Shown one piece after another: positions 1-12,078 of a stretch of DNA of 64,000 nt. Made by a program: the position numbers and the translations under genes. The DNA is from Thamnidium elegans (lineage: Eukaryota; Mucoromycota; Mucoromycetes; Mucorales; Mucoraceae): assembly GCA_025201345.1 (NCBI GenBank), contig JAIXMG010000007.1:558001-622000 (forward strand), written 5' to 3'. Within the stretch, counting starts at the first letter, position 1. Each line of letters begins with the position of its first letter. Under the pieces are notes generated by a model. That model had not been told where the DNA came from. It was given only the letters and a program-made list of their open reading frames with translations, and ran no database searches.

Positions 1-2128
1 CAGTAAACCAAAACAACTGACTGGAACCAAATACGGTCGCATAGCAAACTTGTTTTACCTTCTTTTTCGGTTCCTTTGCAGTAAAGCAAATGAACGCTTG
101 TAGATTTCCAAACAAAGAAAAGTATAAATATAGCCACATTAAAAGTCAAACTAAAGATAGCATATAACCATGTGTCAGCCATAGGAATCCATTGATCTTT
201 TTCAAACAGTAATCCCCATAAATAAAATAACCCGGTACTTTGGTTTTGGTCTTTGCCAGAAGGAATAAATTCGGCACGGAACCAAGGAAGTGTAAATAAA
301 CTCATCAAAAAAAGAAAACACAAGTTCCATACTTGAGGTTGTTCTTCTGGGAATTGTAAGAATCGATGGATCCAAGTATACATATGCTTTTGGAAACCAG
401 ACCAAATACTGTAATTTAAACCTAAATCAATTTGGTGAATTTGATAAAGAATTTTGTTTCGCAAACTGTGTTTCTCTGTAAATCCTGATTGTTGTCTTTC
501 ATAATCGTTGTAGATTTTAGGAGCAATCATAGTTGTTAACATGGCCAGAAGAGCAAAAATAGAAAGGAATCGAGTCTATATTATATAAAAATGAGTGAGC
601 TTAAAAAAAAAAAGAAAAAAAAGTAAGAATAGTTTGTTTAATATAGTTACCAGTTTAGACAGACTAGACCAAATAACCCATTCACCGAAACCGCCTTGGA
701 TCTTGACTCTCATATTATCCATGCGGAATACAACTTGACTAATACCTATTTGTCCATCAGGAGCAGTAGCCTCAATACGCAACGTATGAGTTTCAAAGTC
801 ATCAAAATCATTTGGTTCCCATACTGACGTCCAAAGAGGAAGGTTTTCTTTACCAACAAACTTTGCCGGGAATGGGTGATGTTTATCATCTACAAATAAT
901 TTGATATCCAAGTTCTGAGATTCGTACTCTGAGAATACTAAAAATCGAATATGGCTACTTTTACGAGAATTTTGTAAAGGTTCCTTTGTAGGCATTGTAT
1001 ACTTTGAATCTTTGGGATTGGTAATTAAAATAACAGGTGCAGGATTGATTTTTTTAGGCCAAATAATCTTATTCTTTTCGGTAAGAGGTACGATGCGACC
1101 GTCCAGAGCAGATGGAATTTGTTCAATAGGTAAATCAACATCGACAAACGAAATTAAATCATGATCAACGGCAACAATACGGTATGATCCGTGATCTTTC
1201 ATATCCGATAATTCTAATTCTAAAGAATCTGTTTTTGAATTGTATGATTTGAGTACATCGCCAAGTCCTGCTACTAATCGATGAAGGTGTCCGCAGAAAT
1301 AAACACTGAAATGATCGGCCAAGTCACCAAATGTATAACCTTCAGTCGACTTTCCAGGCAACAAAGTAGTCGTTGGATAATGCGAAAACTATGCATAGAA
1401 TTTAATCGTTATTGCTTCCATAAAATGTTTTAGAATATATTACCAAAAACGTATGATTGTATTTGACGGGCATAATTTTAGATACCAATCTATTCATAGT
1501 ATTGGTAGTCAAGTAACCAAAAAAATTAAAGGGTCTTGAAGGACCTTTTTTTGGACTACGTAAAAAAAAAAAAAAATTAGCCATACAAGTATATATTATA
1601 AATATAACGCATGGTATAAATCTTTACCAAGTATCTACAGCTACAAAATTGTAATCACCAAAGCTTTTGGACACTTGCCAACTATAAACACCTTTACCAT
1701 CATCTAATAATTTTGCACTCTCTCCGTACGTTCTATACATATTATTTTCTGCTTGCCAAGATGTAAGATCAAAACAGTCGTGGTTGCCTCTCATATCGTA
1801 CCATGTCGTATCGTTTGCTCCTTGCTCCACTGCCGATCGGTATACTTGCCATTCTTCAAGATACTGTTTTGAAGTAGTTCGAGTTTTGTCTTTAGCATCA
1901 ATTAAATCACCCGTTACAACCACAAATTCTGGCCTGTTTACCCGTATATTAAGTAAGTGGTCATTTTATTTTTGGTACTGGAAACTTACTTTGTTACCGG
2001 TAAAGCTGATTGAAGAAAGTGTAAAAAATGTATTGTGTGACCTTTTGGTTGGAACTTTGATATGTGTAAGTCAGAAACCTAAGAGTATAAAATATATATT
2101 AAATTATATTCTGAAAACTATTTAAGCC

Positions 2129-2159
<31 letters not shown>

Positions 2160-2391
2160 GAATGAAATAGAAAATATTATCAGTCGAATCACCCATTCTT
2201 GTTGTAGTTCGTAATCCTGCATGCGAAAGCTCAGAAGGGATGGTCTCTTTTCCTGGTTTAGTGTACCAATGGTCATTCTCGTTCGCTTTTCTCAAGTCAC
2301 TGGTAGAAGAAAAGTAGAGCGAGAAGGCTCGAAATAAACCAGATAACGTTATAAAAAGCCAAAAATACGAAGAAGTAGATAGTATTTTCAT
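1..2391 (-). CDS. TMEM62-like transmembrane metallophosphoesterase (partial at left edge)
   Basis: Multi-exon minus-strand gene. It starts at the ATG ending at 2391 with a hydrophobic signal/anchor and runs off the window. Calcineurin-like phosphoesterase motifs appear in order over spliced exons: SDLHIS (about 2070-2050), VTGDLID (about 1920), RGNHD (about 1790) and CGHLH (about 1290). These are the metal ligands of the family. A beta-rich domain follows (1100-700) and then membrane segments from about 660 to the edge, the TMEM62 arrangement. Introns begin at GTAAAA (about 2154), GTAAGT (about 1988) and GTAATA (about 1455). The cellular substrate of TMEM62 proteins is not established; a multi-pass endomembrane location is inferred. 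The poly(A/T) run at 2130-2156 lies in intron 1. Family assignment is firm; the exact 3' exon joins are less so. Confidence 0.8.
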
Positions 2392-2477
2392 AACTTATAA
2401 CAAGGAAAAAAAAAGATAACGAAAAAAAATAAATATTTATTTCAGTAACAAAAGGAGTTACAATCAAGAGTCACAGT

Positions 2478-4717
2478 TTACATCTTGGCTCCCATAAAAG
2501 TTCCAATCTTCATAGATTGTCTTACACCCAAATCCAACATGATTTCTAGATAGTATATAGTGTAAGTTTCTATGTGTTATGGTTGTTACATTTTATCTTT
2601 TTTAAAAAAAAAAGCTTACCTTCAGAGCCTCCTGGAATAGCGTATGCTGATTGATTGAGATGAGTTAGCATAGGATAATAAATAAATATAATTAAGGCTT
2701 TACCTCGAACTTCTCGGTATAAGCGTTCAATTTTTTCTCCTTGTCCTCCACGAGTATATGATAAACCTCCAAATATCTGTGCTGCTTCTCGAGCGCAGTA
2801 CTCAAAGGTCTGAGTAGCTTGCGCTTTACATAGTGCAATGGGACCACCCTATATCAGAACAAGTATTAATACAGAATTTATCAAAACAGGATAATAATAT
2901 ACTTTACCAATCTTAAAGGTAATAAATGAATAGGAATCTTTGTAGACTGATATGTTAATGATTCCATCCAGGCATGAGTGGATTCGACTTGACGAATCAT
3001 ATGTGCAACTTTGTTTCGAATGACAGGATGGTCAATTAATTTTTTACCGAAAGTCTCTCTCTTGTTTGCATACTTTTCTCCCATAATATATATATATATG
3101 TATATACATTAGGTAACAATTTTCCTTTTGTGGTATTATAAATCTATTTACCTTGATTGATTCTTCGACACAAACTCTAGCAAAACGATTTGCTTGAATC
3201 ACAATACCGAGTCTTTCGCTATTGAAGTTCCACATAATGTATTTGAATCCCTTGTTTTCTTTACCAATCAAGTTTTCCTTGGGAACTTTAACATCTTCAA
3301 AAGTAACATAAGCGGTACCTAATAATATACTGTACATTAGGAGACTATATTTACTTTTTATAGAGATCTTCATACTAACCGGAAGGCCATACACCACTAC
3401 ACAACATTTGCGTTGTTTTCTTTTTTTTTAAAAAAAAAAAGTATAATTAGATATAGCCTTTATGTACTACTTGAAAAAAAAAAAAAACTTACGACACCAG
3501 GCATGGTTCGCTCAACAAGTAAAAATGATATGCCTCCAAATCCAGGTCCGCCTGTTCTACAAGCAACAGTAAAATAATCAGCAAAAACACCATTGGTAAT
3601 CCACTTCTTTTCTCCGTTGAGTAAATAGTGATCACCCATATCCTTTGCTTCACTTTGAAGATTAGCAACGTCCGAGCCGCCAGAAGGTTCCGTAATTGCA
3701 AGACAAATCATTTTTGTACCGGCCAAGCAATCCTTTACTACCTTATCCTTGAGATATTGAGAGCCAAAATGCAAAACAGGAGGAAGACCAATTGCTAATC
3801 CTCCACATAACGCCCAAAGGAGCTTATAACAGAAAAGTTAATTATTAGACTGTATTTTAGTTGTAATAAAAAGTTTTATACTTACTCCACCGGATCCACA
3901 ACGGGCAAGCTCATCGGTTACAATAAGTGAGTGGAAATTGTCCCACTCACTAGCATCAATATTTGCAGGAAGAGCATACGGAAGTAATTTTGCATCAACA
4001 TGTCCAACAATGGCTCCTTGGAACCCAGCCTTAGCAGTTTTAATAAATAATTCATTAGGAATGGCTTTGGCTTCATCCCATTCATGACAAAATGGCATGA
4101 TTTCCTTTTCAACGAAATCTCGTACAAATTTACGAAGCTTTCTATGCGACTCGTTGTAATAAGGACTAGATGAAGATTGATTATAAGAACGCATTTAATA
4201 CATAAAAAAATATGTCCCACTTTACCTATACCAATCTTGATACCACATGGGGTCACCAAATGGAACCATATCTCCAAATGTCTCGCCAACAATCAATGGG
4301 TTACTAGATTCTTCTTCTACAATCTCTTCTTCTGGGGAAACACCATCCTCACTTCCAATTTGACCAATTTCATATTTTACGGCCAACTTATTTAAAACAC
4401 TTGGGTTATGGAATGCGTCAAATTGTTTAGATGCATCAGTTCCTGCTGCTTTCAAGAGCACCTTTTTCCCTCCTTTTTGTTTTATTTATATAAGAAGGTA
4501 CATGAGTAATTTATTTATACAGATTAAATAGGTATTTCTTACCAGGATGGTCTTGTAAAAAATCGGTTACATCGTATACTTTACCATGAATGATAATCCA
4601 ACTATATTAAAGTAAAAATAAGAATAGAGTTTTAATATGACCAACTTTTTTTTTTTTGTACCAATCAGTATCAATTGTATGTTTAGCGACTTCTTCTATA
4701 TTAAATGTCTTTGCCAT
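2478..4717 (-). CDS. Cytochrome b5 - acyl-CoA dehydrogenase fusion protein
   Basis: Start ATG at 4717-4715 (MAKTFNIEEV...), stop at 2480-2478. The N-terminus is a cytochrome b5 heme domain containing HPGG (about 4530). A linker rich in Glu follows. The acyl-CoA dehydrogenase then begins near 4170: N-terminal helical domain, FAD/substrate-contact region with AITEPSGGSD (about 3700) and WITNG (about 3600), and C-terminal domain with FGGLSYTRGG (about 2760). The sequence GGSEE near 2630 is where the family places its catalytic base. Several short introns are needed. It should catalyse FAD-dependent alpha,beta-desaturation of acyl-CoA in fatty-acid beta-oxidation; the fused b5 could pass electrons. 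The last three residues are AKM, which fits the relaxed peroxisomal PTS1 pattern. Its stop lies about 86 bp upstream of the TMEM62-like start, in the same orientation. Confidence 0.9.
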
Positions 4718-7468
4718 TATTTAAAAAAAGATTTTTAATGTAAGGGTCGAGGAGAAAGAAAAAAAAAAAGGATAAAACAGCCATTATATATATTTAAATT
4801 ACGTATGCTATGTATACGCTTCAATAAACCAGATGACCTTTGTTATTTGTTTATACTTTTTTGACATATGAAAAATAAACTTATAAACTTTGAAATCTTT
4901 ATCAAACACACTCTTTTTTTCTTTCTCATGTGATTTCCCCGCTTTTTTTTTCAATTAAAGAATGATTTGATATATTTGTTGTCAGTATGGAATACTTGTC
5001 ATCCAGGAGTACATGCATAAAACGCGTGATTGTTATTGGCGTTTTTTTTTTTTTTTTTTTTTTTCGTGTATCAGTTATGAACATTATTCATTTTAAAAAA
5101 TAAAAGTGTCTACCGTCTTTTCTTTTCTCTGAAAAAATAGTCTTGAATGCCAAAAAAGTAATGATAAATAGAGATATCGGCCACAGACCCATTTTAAGAA
5201 TGAATCTAAATAACACGTCGTTAGAATAAATACGCTCTATTCTTAAGATGAAACACCTTGATGAGATTAAGCAATATTACGAATTCCCACACTATTAGCC
5301 ATCAGAGCAGTCTGATTACTCTGCCAGTCCCAATTACAAAACTTGGGCGCGGACGCACAAATAAAAGAAGACAGTATGAATCCACTTGATGCTTACTCGT
5401 CTCTGTAGGTTTGACAGGCCCTGAAATAAAAGAAATGCTGGCTCCCTTTGAACATGTTTTGTTAAACGATGTTTGGTATATTGATACTGGTACTGATGAA
5501 TTCGCTGCAAGTGTATTTAGTAGTAAACACTACAAAGACAAACTCAAGGCTGTAGCCGTATTATTATGGATTTTAATCAAATATCTAAAACAGCTTCTAG
5601 CTCAACAGATTACTTTTCATATTACCGACAAAAAAAAAAAAAATAAGATGGAAAGAATGATTTTTGCTATACTAAAAAAAAAGGGGGGGGGGGGTAAAAA
5701 ATAATAATGAACCCCGTTTTCGCTGCTACTAATGACACCATTATATGTACTACATATTATTCACTTTTATAAAATCGCACTTTGCTCGCTACAGAAAAAG
5801 AGTAAGCGCGGCCTGAAAAAAAAAGGACAGTTACAATGGATATTAGAAAGCATCAGATACTTGTTAGTTTCTTTAGTAAGTTAGTAAAAAAAAGATCCAA
5901 TAATCTTACGGGTCCATGGGAGTAGAAGAACTGTTGTACAAAGATGTCTATAGGCCCAATTGGCTTTATAACGAGTTCCCTAAAAAAAAAAAAGACGGAC
6001 AAGGTAACACACTGGTTTCAATAAAATCAATGCTGATATGATTATATTTTTATCGCCGAATTAAAAGAAGCAATATGTTCATCAAAGTATTTTTGTTTGG
6101 TTAAGAAACAAACAAAATATAAACGCTAGTTATACAGAATCCGGTCGATTACTCCATATGTTGTTACGCAACATTAGGATAAAATGGGTGTACGGATATG
6201 CACATGCTAACAACTTCATTTTTTTAACCAATAAAATAATCTAATACCGACCGTGTCTGTGTGTGTAATTTGTAGTCGAATAAGATTCGAAATGTTTGGC
6301 ATTAGGGAAAATGAACAAGATATGTTACTTGCTATCCAGGAAATCGTGAACTTTATCGAAGATAGTGCATATACAGATATAGTATTTATTCCTATATCTA
6401 ATAAAAATAATGACACTGTATTCACACTAAGAAAATATCGTCTTGCAAAAAAAAAAAAAAAAATATCATTCAAGCTCAAATTTTCGTAGTTTCATTTTTA
6501 CCATTCATACCGTTACAAAAAAAAAAAAAAAAAAAAAAAGCTTTTGCGTTTTAACGAGTTACCGTTAAGAGCCGATATTTTATATGGATATTAAGTGACA
6601 TATGGTATGTAACGATGTACCTGATTGTCATACGTTTGTACAAAATAATAATACAAAGTTCACTTTTTTTTTTTAATAAAAAAAAAACCATCAATATGTA
6701 ACTTTATTTTGAAGTATGAAATGATATCATATTAAAGAATATTAAAAGAGAGAGAGATATTGTATAAGAGGACTTTCTTAAAAAAGACAAGAGCGATCAA
6801 GAGAAATCTAGTTTAAGCGGAAGTTGTAACCTAACCCAATTGTAAATAATCACGATGCAACACCATCAGTCTTTTTTAATTGCACGTGTATTCCCGCTCC
6901 AAAAGAGAAAAACAAGAGTTTGAGATCAGAACCATGGTTTATGATTCAAGAATCAAGTTTATTTGTAGATGAGTATAATTAAGAGACCAGATCAAACTTT
7001 ACTTCATTATAAAAAGAAAAGGATTGATTATATCATGATAAGCGAAAGAGTAACATGAGGAGATCATAAAATGTTTCTTTTTTTGGTTTTTTTTTTCTCT
7101 CACCTAAATACTTATAATTCATACAAACATATACTTTAAAAGACGATGTGGTAATACAAGATGAAAAAGAAAAAAATCTACTAGCGTATTGAACCTTAAA
7201 AGAATAATCCAAATAGGGTTCTTTGTAAAAATAAAATAAAATAGGATAACATGAAACGCCTAATTATGTAAACGCGTACTTTTGATTTTTTTTTTTAAGT
7301 TCAATTGTAACGTTGAGAAAATCATGCTCAAAAGGTGAAAAGAGATAATGTGTATAACAAGGGCGTCACAGATAAAAAAAGACCTTATATAGCGGAGTAA
7401 ATAATCCCAATACGGCAAATACATTTACTTTTGGTTATAAAGGAATCAGAATCCAAATCTTTTTTTCT

Positions 7469-7499
<31 letters not shown>

Positions 7500-7514
7500 T
7501 TTTGTTCGCAAAAA
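4718..7514. other. Gene-poor interval with two small unassigned coding-like stretches
   Basis: About 2.8 kb of AT-rich sequence with poly(A)/poly(T) runs (for example 5041-5064 and 6517-6539). Two stretches on the plus strand have protein-like composition but no family that I recognise: 5411-5580 (includes the peptide VWYIDTGTDEF) and 6280-6440 (includes FGIRENEQDM and DIVFIPISN). Both run into homopolymers or stops without clear splice sites. They may be relics of genes or mobile elements. No RNA gene was seen. Confidence 0.4.
7481..7503 (+). repeat. Poly(T) tract just upstream of a start codon
   Basis: A near-uninterrupted T run ends 11 bp before the MFS transporter ATG at 7515. Similar runs precede other plus-strand starts in the window (22441-22467 and 25541-25565). 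Poly(dA:dT) is known to exclude nucleosomes in fungal promoters; that role here is inferred. Confidence 0.6.
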
Positions 7515-9282
7515 ATGTCAGACATAAGTGGTAGCCAAAAAGCTATTATTGATTCCCGCGTTACGGATCAAAATACCAGTATAGATTCTTCAAGAGTAGA
7601 AGAAGCTCCTGTTAAAAAGAAAAAAGCAGCATCTTATTTCAATATTTTGTTCAGTGGTTTTGCACTTCTTTCTGATGGTTACCAATCTGGTGTTATTAGT
7701 TTTATCAATCTTTTCCTTGGTAAGATTTATGGACCTGAAATCTTTAACGCTACAATGAAATCAAGGTTATCTTATTCTATGTTTGTTGGTGCTATCGTTG
7801 GTCAAGTTGGTATGTATTTTATTTTATTTTGTATTGTAAATTCTTATATATATATATATCTCGTATATAGGTTTCGGTTTAATTATCGATCGTCTTGGTC
7901 GTAAAATCGGTCTCGTTTCAACTACTTTTCTTGTTATTTTTGGTGCAGCTTTATCGGCAGCGTCATCTGGTGTCACACCAAATGGTTTACTTTGGATGAT
8001 GGTCATTGCAAGAGGTGTATTAGGCGTAGGTGTGGGTGGTGAATATCCTTGTAGTTCCGTATCTGCAGGTGAATCAGCGGATGAAATTGATCCCAAGAGA
8101 CGTGGTGGTTTATTCGTACTTGTAAGTATATTATAAAAATTAAACAGTTAACATTGTTGTCCTAAAACAAAAACAAAATTATGTAGGTCACAAATTTTGT
8201 TATTGATCTTGGTTATGTTGTTTCCGCTATAGTGCCTGTTATTTTGCTTGCCATCTTTAAAGATAATTTAGAGCCTGTTTGGCGTCTTTCACTTGGCCTC
8301 GGTATTGTTCCTCCCTTGTCTGTTTTATATTGTAAGTTTTTTTTTAAAGAAGGAAAAAAAAGAGATTTATTTTAATGCAAAAAAAAACATTCTCCCTTTT
8401 TTTTGTCACGCTTTTTTTCTAATTAAAACAATTTTTATAGTCCGACTCAAGATGGCCGACTCTAAAAGTTACCAAGCTGGTGCGATAAAAAAGAAGGTGC
8501 CATACCTTCTTATTTTCAAGAGATATTGGTTCCGTCTTTCACTTACGTCTGGTCTATGGTTTGTTTATGACTTTATTGCATACCCTAACGGTGTTTTCTC
8601 CTCTGTCATTATTGATAGCGTTGCTAATGGAGAGTCTACTATCGAAGTTGTATCATGGAACATTCTTCTTTATTCTTTCTATCTTCCTGGTTGTTTAGCC
8701 GGTGCTTACTCTGTTGATAAGATCGGCCGTAGAAAGACATTAGCATTTGGTTTATTGGCACAAGGCATTGTCGGTATGATTCTTGGTGGTGTCTATGAAC
8801 CTTTATCCAAAAACTGTATGCCTATGTTTATTGTTGTATATGGTATCTTTTTGGCATTGGGAGAGTACGGCCCTGGACCTACCATGGGTTTAAACTCAAT
8901 GGAGCTTTTCCCTACTGCTGTTCGTGGTACTTGTTATGGTATTGCTGCCGCTATCGGTAAAGTAGGTGCTACAGTTGGTACACTTGCTTTTGTACCTATG
9001 CAAGAAACTATGGGAGGTTATCGTGGTCCTTTCTTAGTTGGTAGTGGCATTGCTATCGCAGCAAGTATTGTTGCTTGGTTCCTTCTTCCTGAAATCGGAC
9101 CTGAAGGTATGGCTGAAGAAGATATTGCATTCAAAGAGTATCTTGAAAAGAACGGTTACGATGTCTCTCAACTTGGTATTGAATCTTCTCAACCTGCTAC
9201 CATTGAAGTCGATGAAGTGATTGACAATAGTGATATTGCCAAGAACACTTCTTCTCTCAAGAGTTCTTCTATCAGAAATTAA
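7515..9282 (+). CDS. MFS transporter, glycerophosphoinositol/phosphate permease type
   Basis: Four exons (7515-7809, 7871-8121, 8187-8331, 8441-9282) give about 510 residues; the phases close exactly. Introns use GTATGT, GTAAGT and GTAAGT donors. The N-terminus is soluble and charged, then twelve predicted membrane segments follow. Signature features are SDGYQSG in helix 1, DRLGRKIG in the loop between helices 2 and 3, GVGVGGEYP in helix 4, a long central loop, and DKIGRRK in the second half. These match the phosphate:H+ symporter group of the MFS that includes yeast Git1. It probably imports glycerophosphodiesters or phosphate at the plasma membrane; the exact substrate cannot be read from sequence. 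The C-terminal tail is hydrophilic and Ser-rich. Confidence 0.88.
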
Positions 9283-9908
9283 TCCTATATATCTTAATAC
9301 ATTAAATACTTTCTTAGATCCCCATTAATATTTATTCTCTCCATCCCCCCTTCCCCTTTTCTCTCTCTCTTTTTTTTTTATCTTATATTTATCAATAAAA
9401 AAAAAGTCTTTGTTAGGGAGACAGTTTCACACTTTAATTATTCGAGCATAAAATTCAATCAAACTCAATCTGTCAAAGCTTCAAGTTACTTCTATAAAGA
9501 AGCCGCCCAATTTAATAACGTCTAGAATTTTGTGAAAGTCCATTCTTAAATCGAATACATAGCAGATATACAATTTCATAATATAATAATCTCGTTCAAT
9601 AGTTAAAAACAATGTTGATTTTAGTTGGTTAGTGAATATGTTTATCATATTATAAAGTGCATTGATACTACATCTTAAGAAAATGACGACTTGTTATATA
9701 ATAAGGTGCGTCTGAATTAGAACACGACATAACTTTAAAATTTTGAACTATTTACTTTAGCAAAGGTCATTAGTTGAGATAAAAATGCATCTTCATTTAC
9801 TGGCTTGATACTAGTATAACGAAATGTGACTTTCATGCAACAATATAATTCCACTTAGACATAACTCTTCATATATAATCAAATTTTTATTTGGTGCTTC
9901 ACATTCCT
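9283..9908. other. Intergenic, no gene seen
   Basis: The 3' flank of the MFS gene, with a C/T-rich stretch at 9340-9380 that probably lies in the 3' UTR, followed by AT-rich sequence. No open frame of interest was seen. Confidence 0.5.
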
Positions 9909-10372
9909 TTACCAATTCATTTCTTCTTTTAATGAATTCGCTGCTGACACCAAATTCGAGCCTGACTCTTCAAGTTGAACTGTTTCATCAGGGTTTATAG
10001 ATACCAAGTAGTCATGTCTTCTGATGTACTTCTTAAGATGATTCTAGACTACCTGGTCCAACTGGAACATATTCATTTTGACTGGAACTATCTTCTATTC
10101 CAGAGAGTTGACTTCCCCATAATACATTACCTTCATTGAACTAAAAGTATGTATAAAAGTCAGTAAAATGACAAACGATCGATACGATACGATAATAATA
10201 CATGTACTATTTTGTACATTATGTATAGAGTATAAACATCAGAAAAAATAAATTAGGTAAATCAAACAAACATAAAAACCCTTAATTCCAAAGTTTTAAT
10301 GTAATTTCTAACTTCTTTGGGAGTATTTTTATGCTCACGGAAACAATCATTATACAACTCCGCCTTACTGGA
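9909..10372 (-). pseudogene. Decayed gene relic, possibly of a transcription factor
   Basis: Minus-strand fragments with protein-like composition lie in different frames. 10372-10283 encodes a basic segment with KNTPKEVRNYIKTLE, which resembles the linker after some fungal Zn2Cys6 DNA-binding domains, though no zinc cluster is visible. A TTTTAG acceptor at 10141-10146 precedes 10140-10040 (contains NEGNVLWGSQ and EYVPVGPG). A frame change and stops near 10040 separate this from 10037-9909 (contains RRHDYLVSINPDE), which ends at a TAA. The 22-bp gap between the last two is too short to be an intron. I read this as a broken gene or a badly degenerated exon set; the family guess is weak. Confidence 0.35.
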
Positions 10373-10447
10373 GTTTCATAAATCATTATTTCCTAAAAAA
10401 AATTAAAGATATTTATTTTACACATTCATTCCATTAGTAAACTCAAC

Positions 10448-11514
10448 ATGCCAACTTCAAAATCTGTTAAATACACCCGTGGAACATATAACAAGCGAGA
10501 AGATGGAAAATATTGGGTATTTTTTATCTTAAAAAGGCGGGGCTTACTTTGACTTCCATCGCTCAGGTTGTTAATATGCCAGTAAGCTCTGTGCAGTCCG
10601 TTGTCAATCGTATTGACAAAAGAGATACACCTATGCCGGCCAAAGCACCTGGACCACCTTCAATAATAGAAGGTAGGTCAGAAAAATTTTTAAGAGACGC
10701 GATAAGAAGGGATCCTTTTGCTTCTTACAAAGATCTGCAGACGGAACTTACCCGTATAGACATCAACGTTTGCAGAGACACAGTAATCGCTGCTGTCAAG
10801 CGTCTAGACTTTCATTCTTTTCCGGAAGCATCTAAGCCTAAGCTTACTCAAAAGCACAAGGAGGCTAGACTGCGTTGGGCTCAAGAACGCGTAAATTGGA
10901 CCGACGAACAATGGAACAACGTTGTTTGGTCTGATGAATCTCGTTTCTTCGTCAAGAGCAACTTCCGTGGACGTAGAGTACTTTGCATGTCTGGAGAAAG
11001 GTACAAGGAGGAGTACTGCAACCGAACTCAAAAATGGGATGGCGGTGGTATTATGATTTGGGGCTGTTTTGGGGGTCGGGGCTTTGGTCCAATTGCTATC
11101 ATAGATGGTAATATGAATCAAGACTCTTATATCAATACTTTGGCGGGGAAATTCCATCCTGGGTACAAAAATATGATAGAGAAGACTGGAAAGCCCTTCC
11201 TGTTCCAAGAGGATGGCGCTACCTACCACGCTGGTCAATATGCTCAATGGTGGAAAGAGACCTACCAGATCAGAGGCTTTGAGTATTGGCCTGCTTAAAG
11301 TCCTGATCTGAACCCCATTGAGCATATATGGCACTCTCTAGAGGCTCTCATCGAAAATAGAAGGGCCTCTATTAATAATATGAACGATCTGAGGGCTGCT
11401 TTAGAAGAAGAATGGAGAAGGCTTGACACCGAGTTTTCCCAGCGTCTGGTAACCAGCATGGGCAGACGGTGTCAGGCAGTTATAGACGCTAAAGGTGGCC
11501 CAACAAAGTATTAG
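10448..11514 (+). mobile_element. Tc1/mariner-like transposase, broken copy
   Basis: A DDE transposase of Tc1 type: N-terminal helix-turn-helix (about 10540-10660), then the catalytic residues in WSDESRF (about 10930), FQEDGATYHA (about 11207) and NPIEH (about 11312). The third lies after an in-frame stop: TAA at 11296-11298 interrupts the usual PAQSPDLNPIEH motif, consistent with CAA to TAA. The natural ATG at 10448 (MPTSKSVKY) is in a different frame from the rest, so at least one 1-nt indel near 10510-10520 is also present. The frame ends at TAG 11512-11514. I could not find terminal inverted repeats by eye in the flanks. Base composition is less AT-rich than the surroundings, as expected for an insertion. 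Confidence 0.85.
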
Positions 11515-12078
11515 TTTTTTTTTTTAATAAAAGCATCAAAGTTATCATAAAACTTAAATGAAGTGTCTAGCATATTTATAGAGGTAGCAATCGTTTTGAG
11601 AAAATACGTATATAATTTCCCTCAAACAATATTCTTAGTCTGATAGTCATTTAATATTACTCTTCCTTTTAATAATCGTTAATACCACAAAACGTCAACT
11701 AGTTTTTAGTACTAGGACTTACGGTGTGCGTAATTAACCCCCCCCCCTAATAGTTGTTTAAAGTTGATATTAACATGAATGTATTTTCCAGATAATTATT
11801 ATATCACATCATACAGATCAAACAACGTCAAATCCTACTCCAGAAACAGTTTTAATCGATGTTCACTAGAATGTACAGCTTTTATAGCTACGTCCTGTTA
11901 TGTTTTATTGGTAGTTGAAATAACAATAAAGCCAAACACTTAGTAAGATAAGATGCTTTTTCTTTTGACTCCCCGTGACACTAACCCATATTTTGGGTAT
12001 AAAAAAAAACCGGCCTGTTTTAGGGGATGTAGAACCCCCTTTTATTTTAAAAATCGCCCCCTCTTTTTTTTAATATTT
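11515..12078. other. Intergenic, no gene seen
   Basis: AT-rich flank of the transposase and the 3' side of the NIPA gene. It contains a short poly(C) run at about 11740-11748. No coding frame or RNA gene is visible. Confidence 0.5.

Noticed and set aside
202..405. Separate small minus-strand ORF at the left edge
   Set aside because: It is a shadow frame of the TMEM62-like membrane region, whose real frame continues through this stretch.
5190..5360. Possible tRNA or 5S-like RNA gene
   Set aside because: No B-box (GGTTCGA) or foldable cloverleaf was found; GGTTCGA elsewhere falls inside coding sequence (urease, Rrp46).
9690..11730. GGTGCGT / GGTGTGCG stretches either side of the first transposase as terminal repeats
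   Set aside because: They are in the same orientation and share only a few bases, so they are not inverted repeats.
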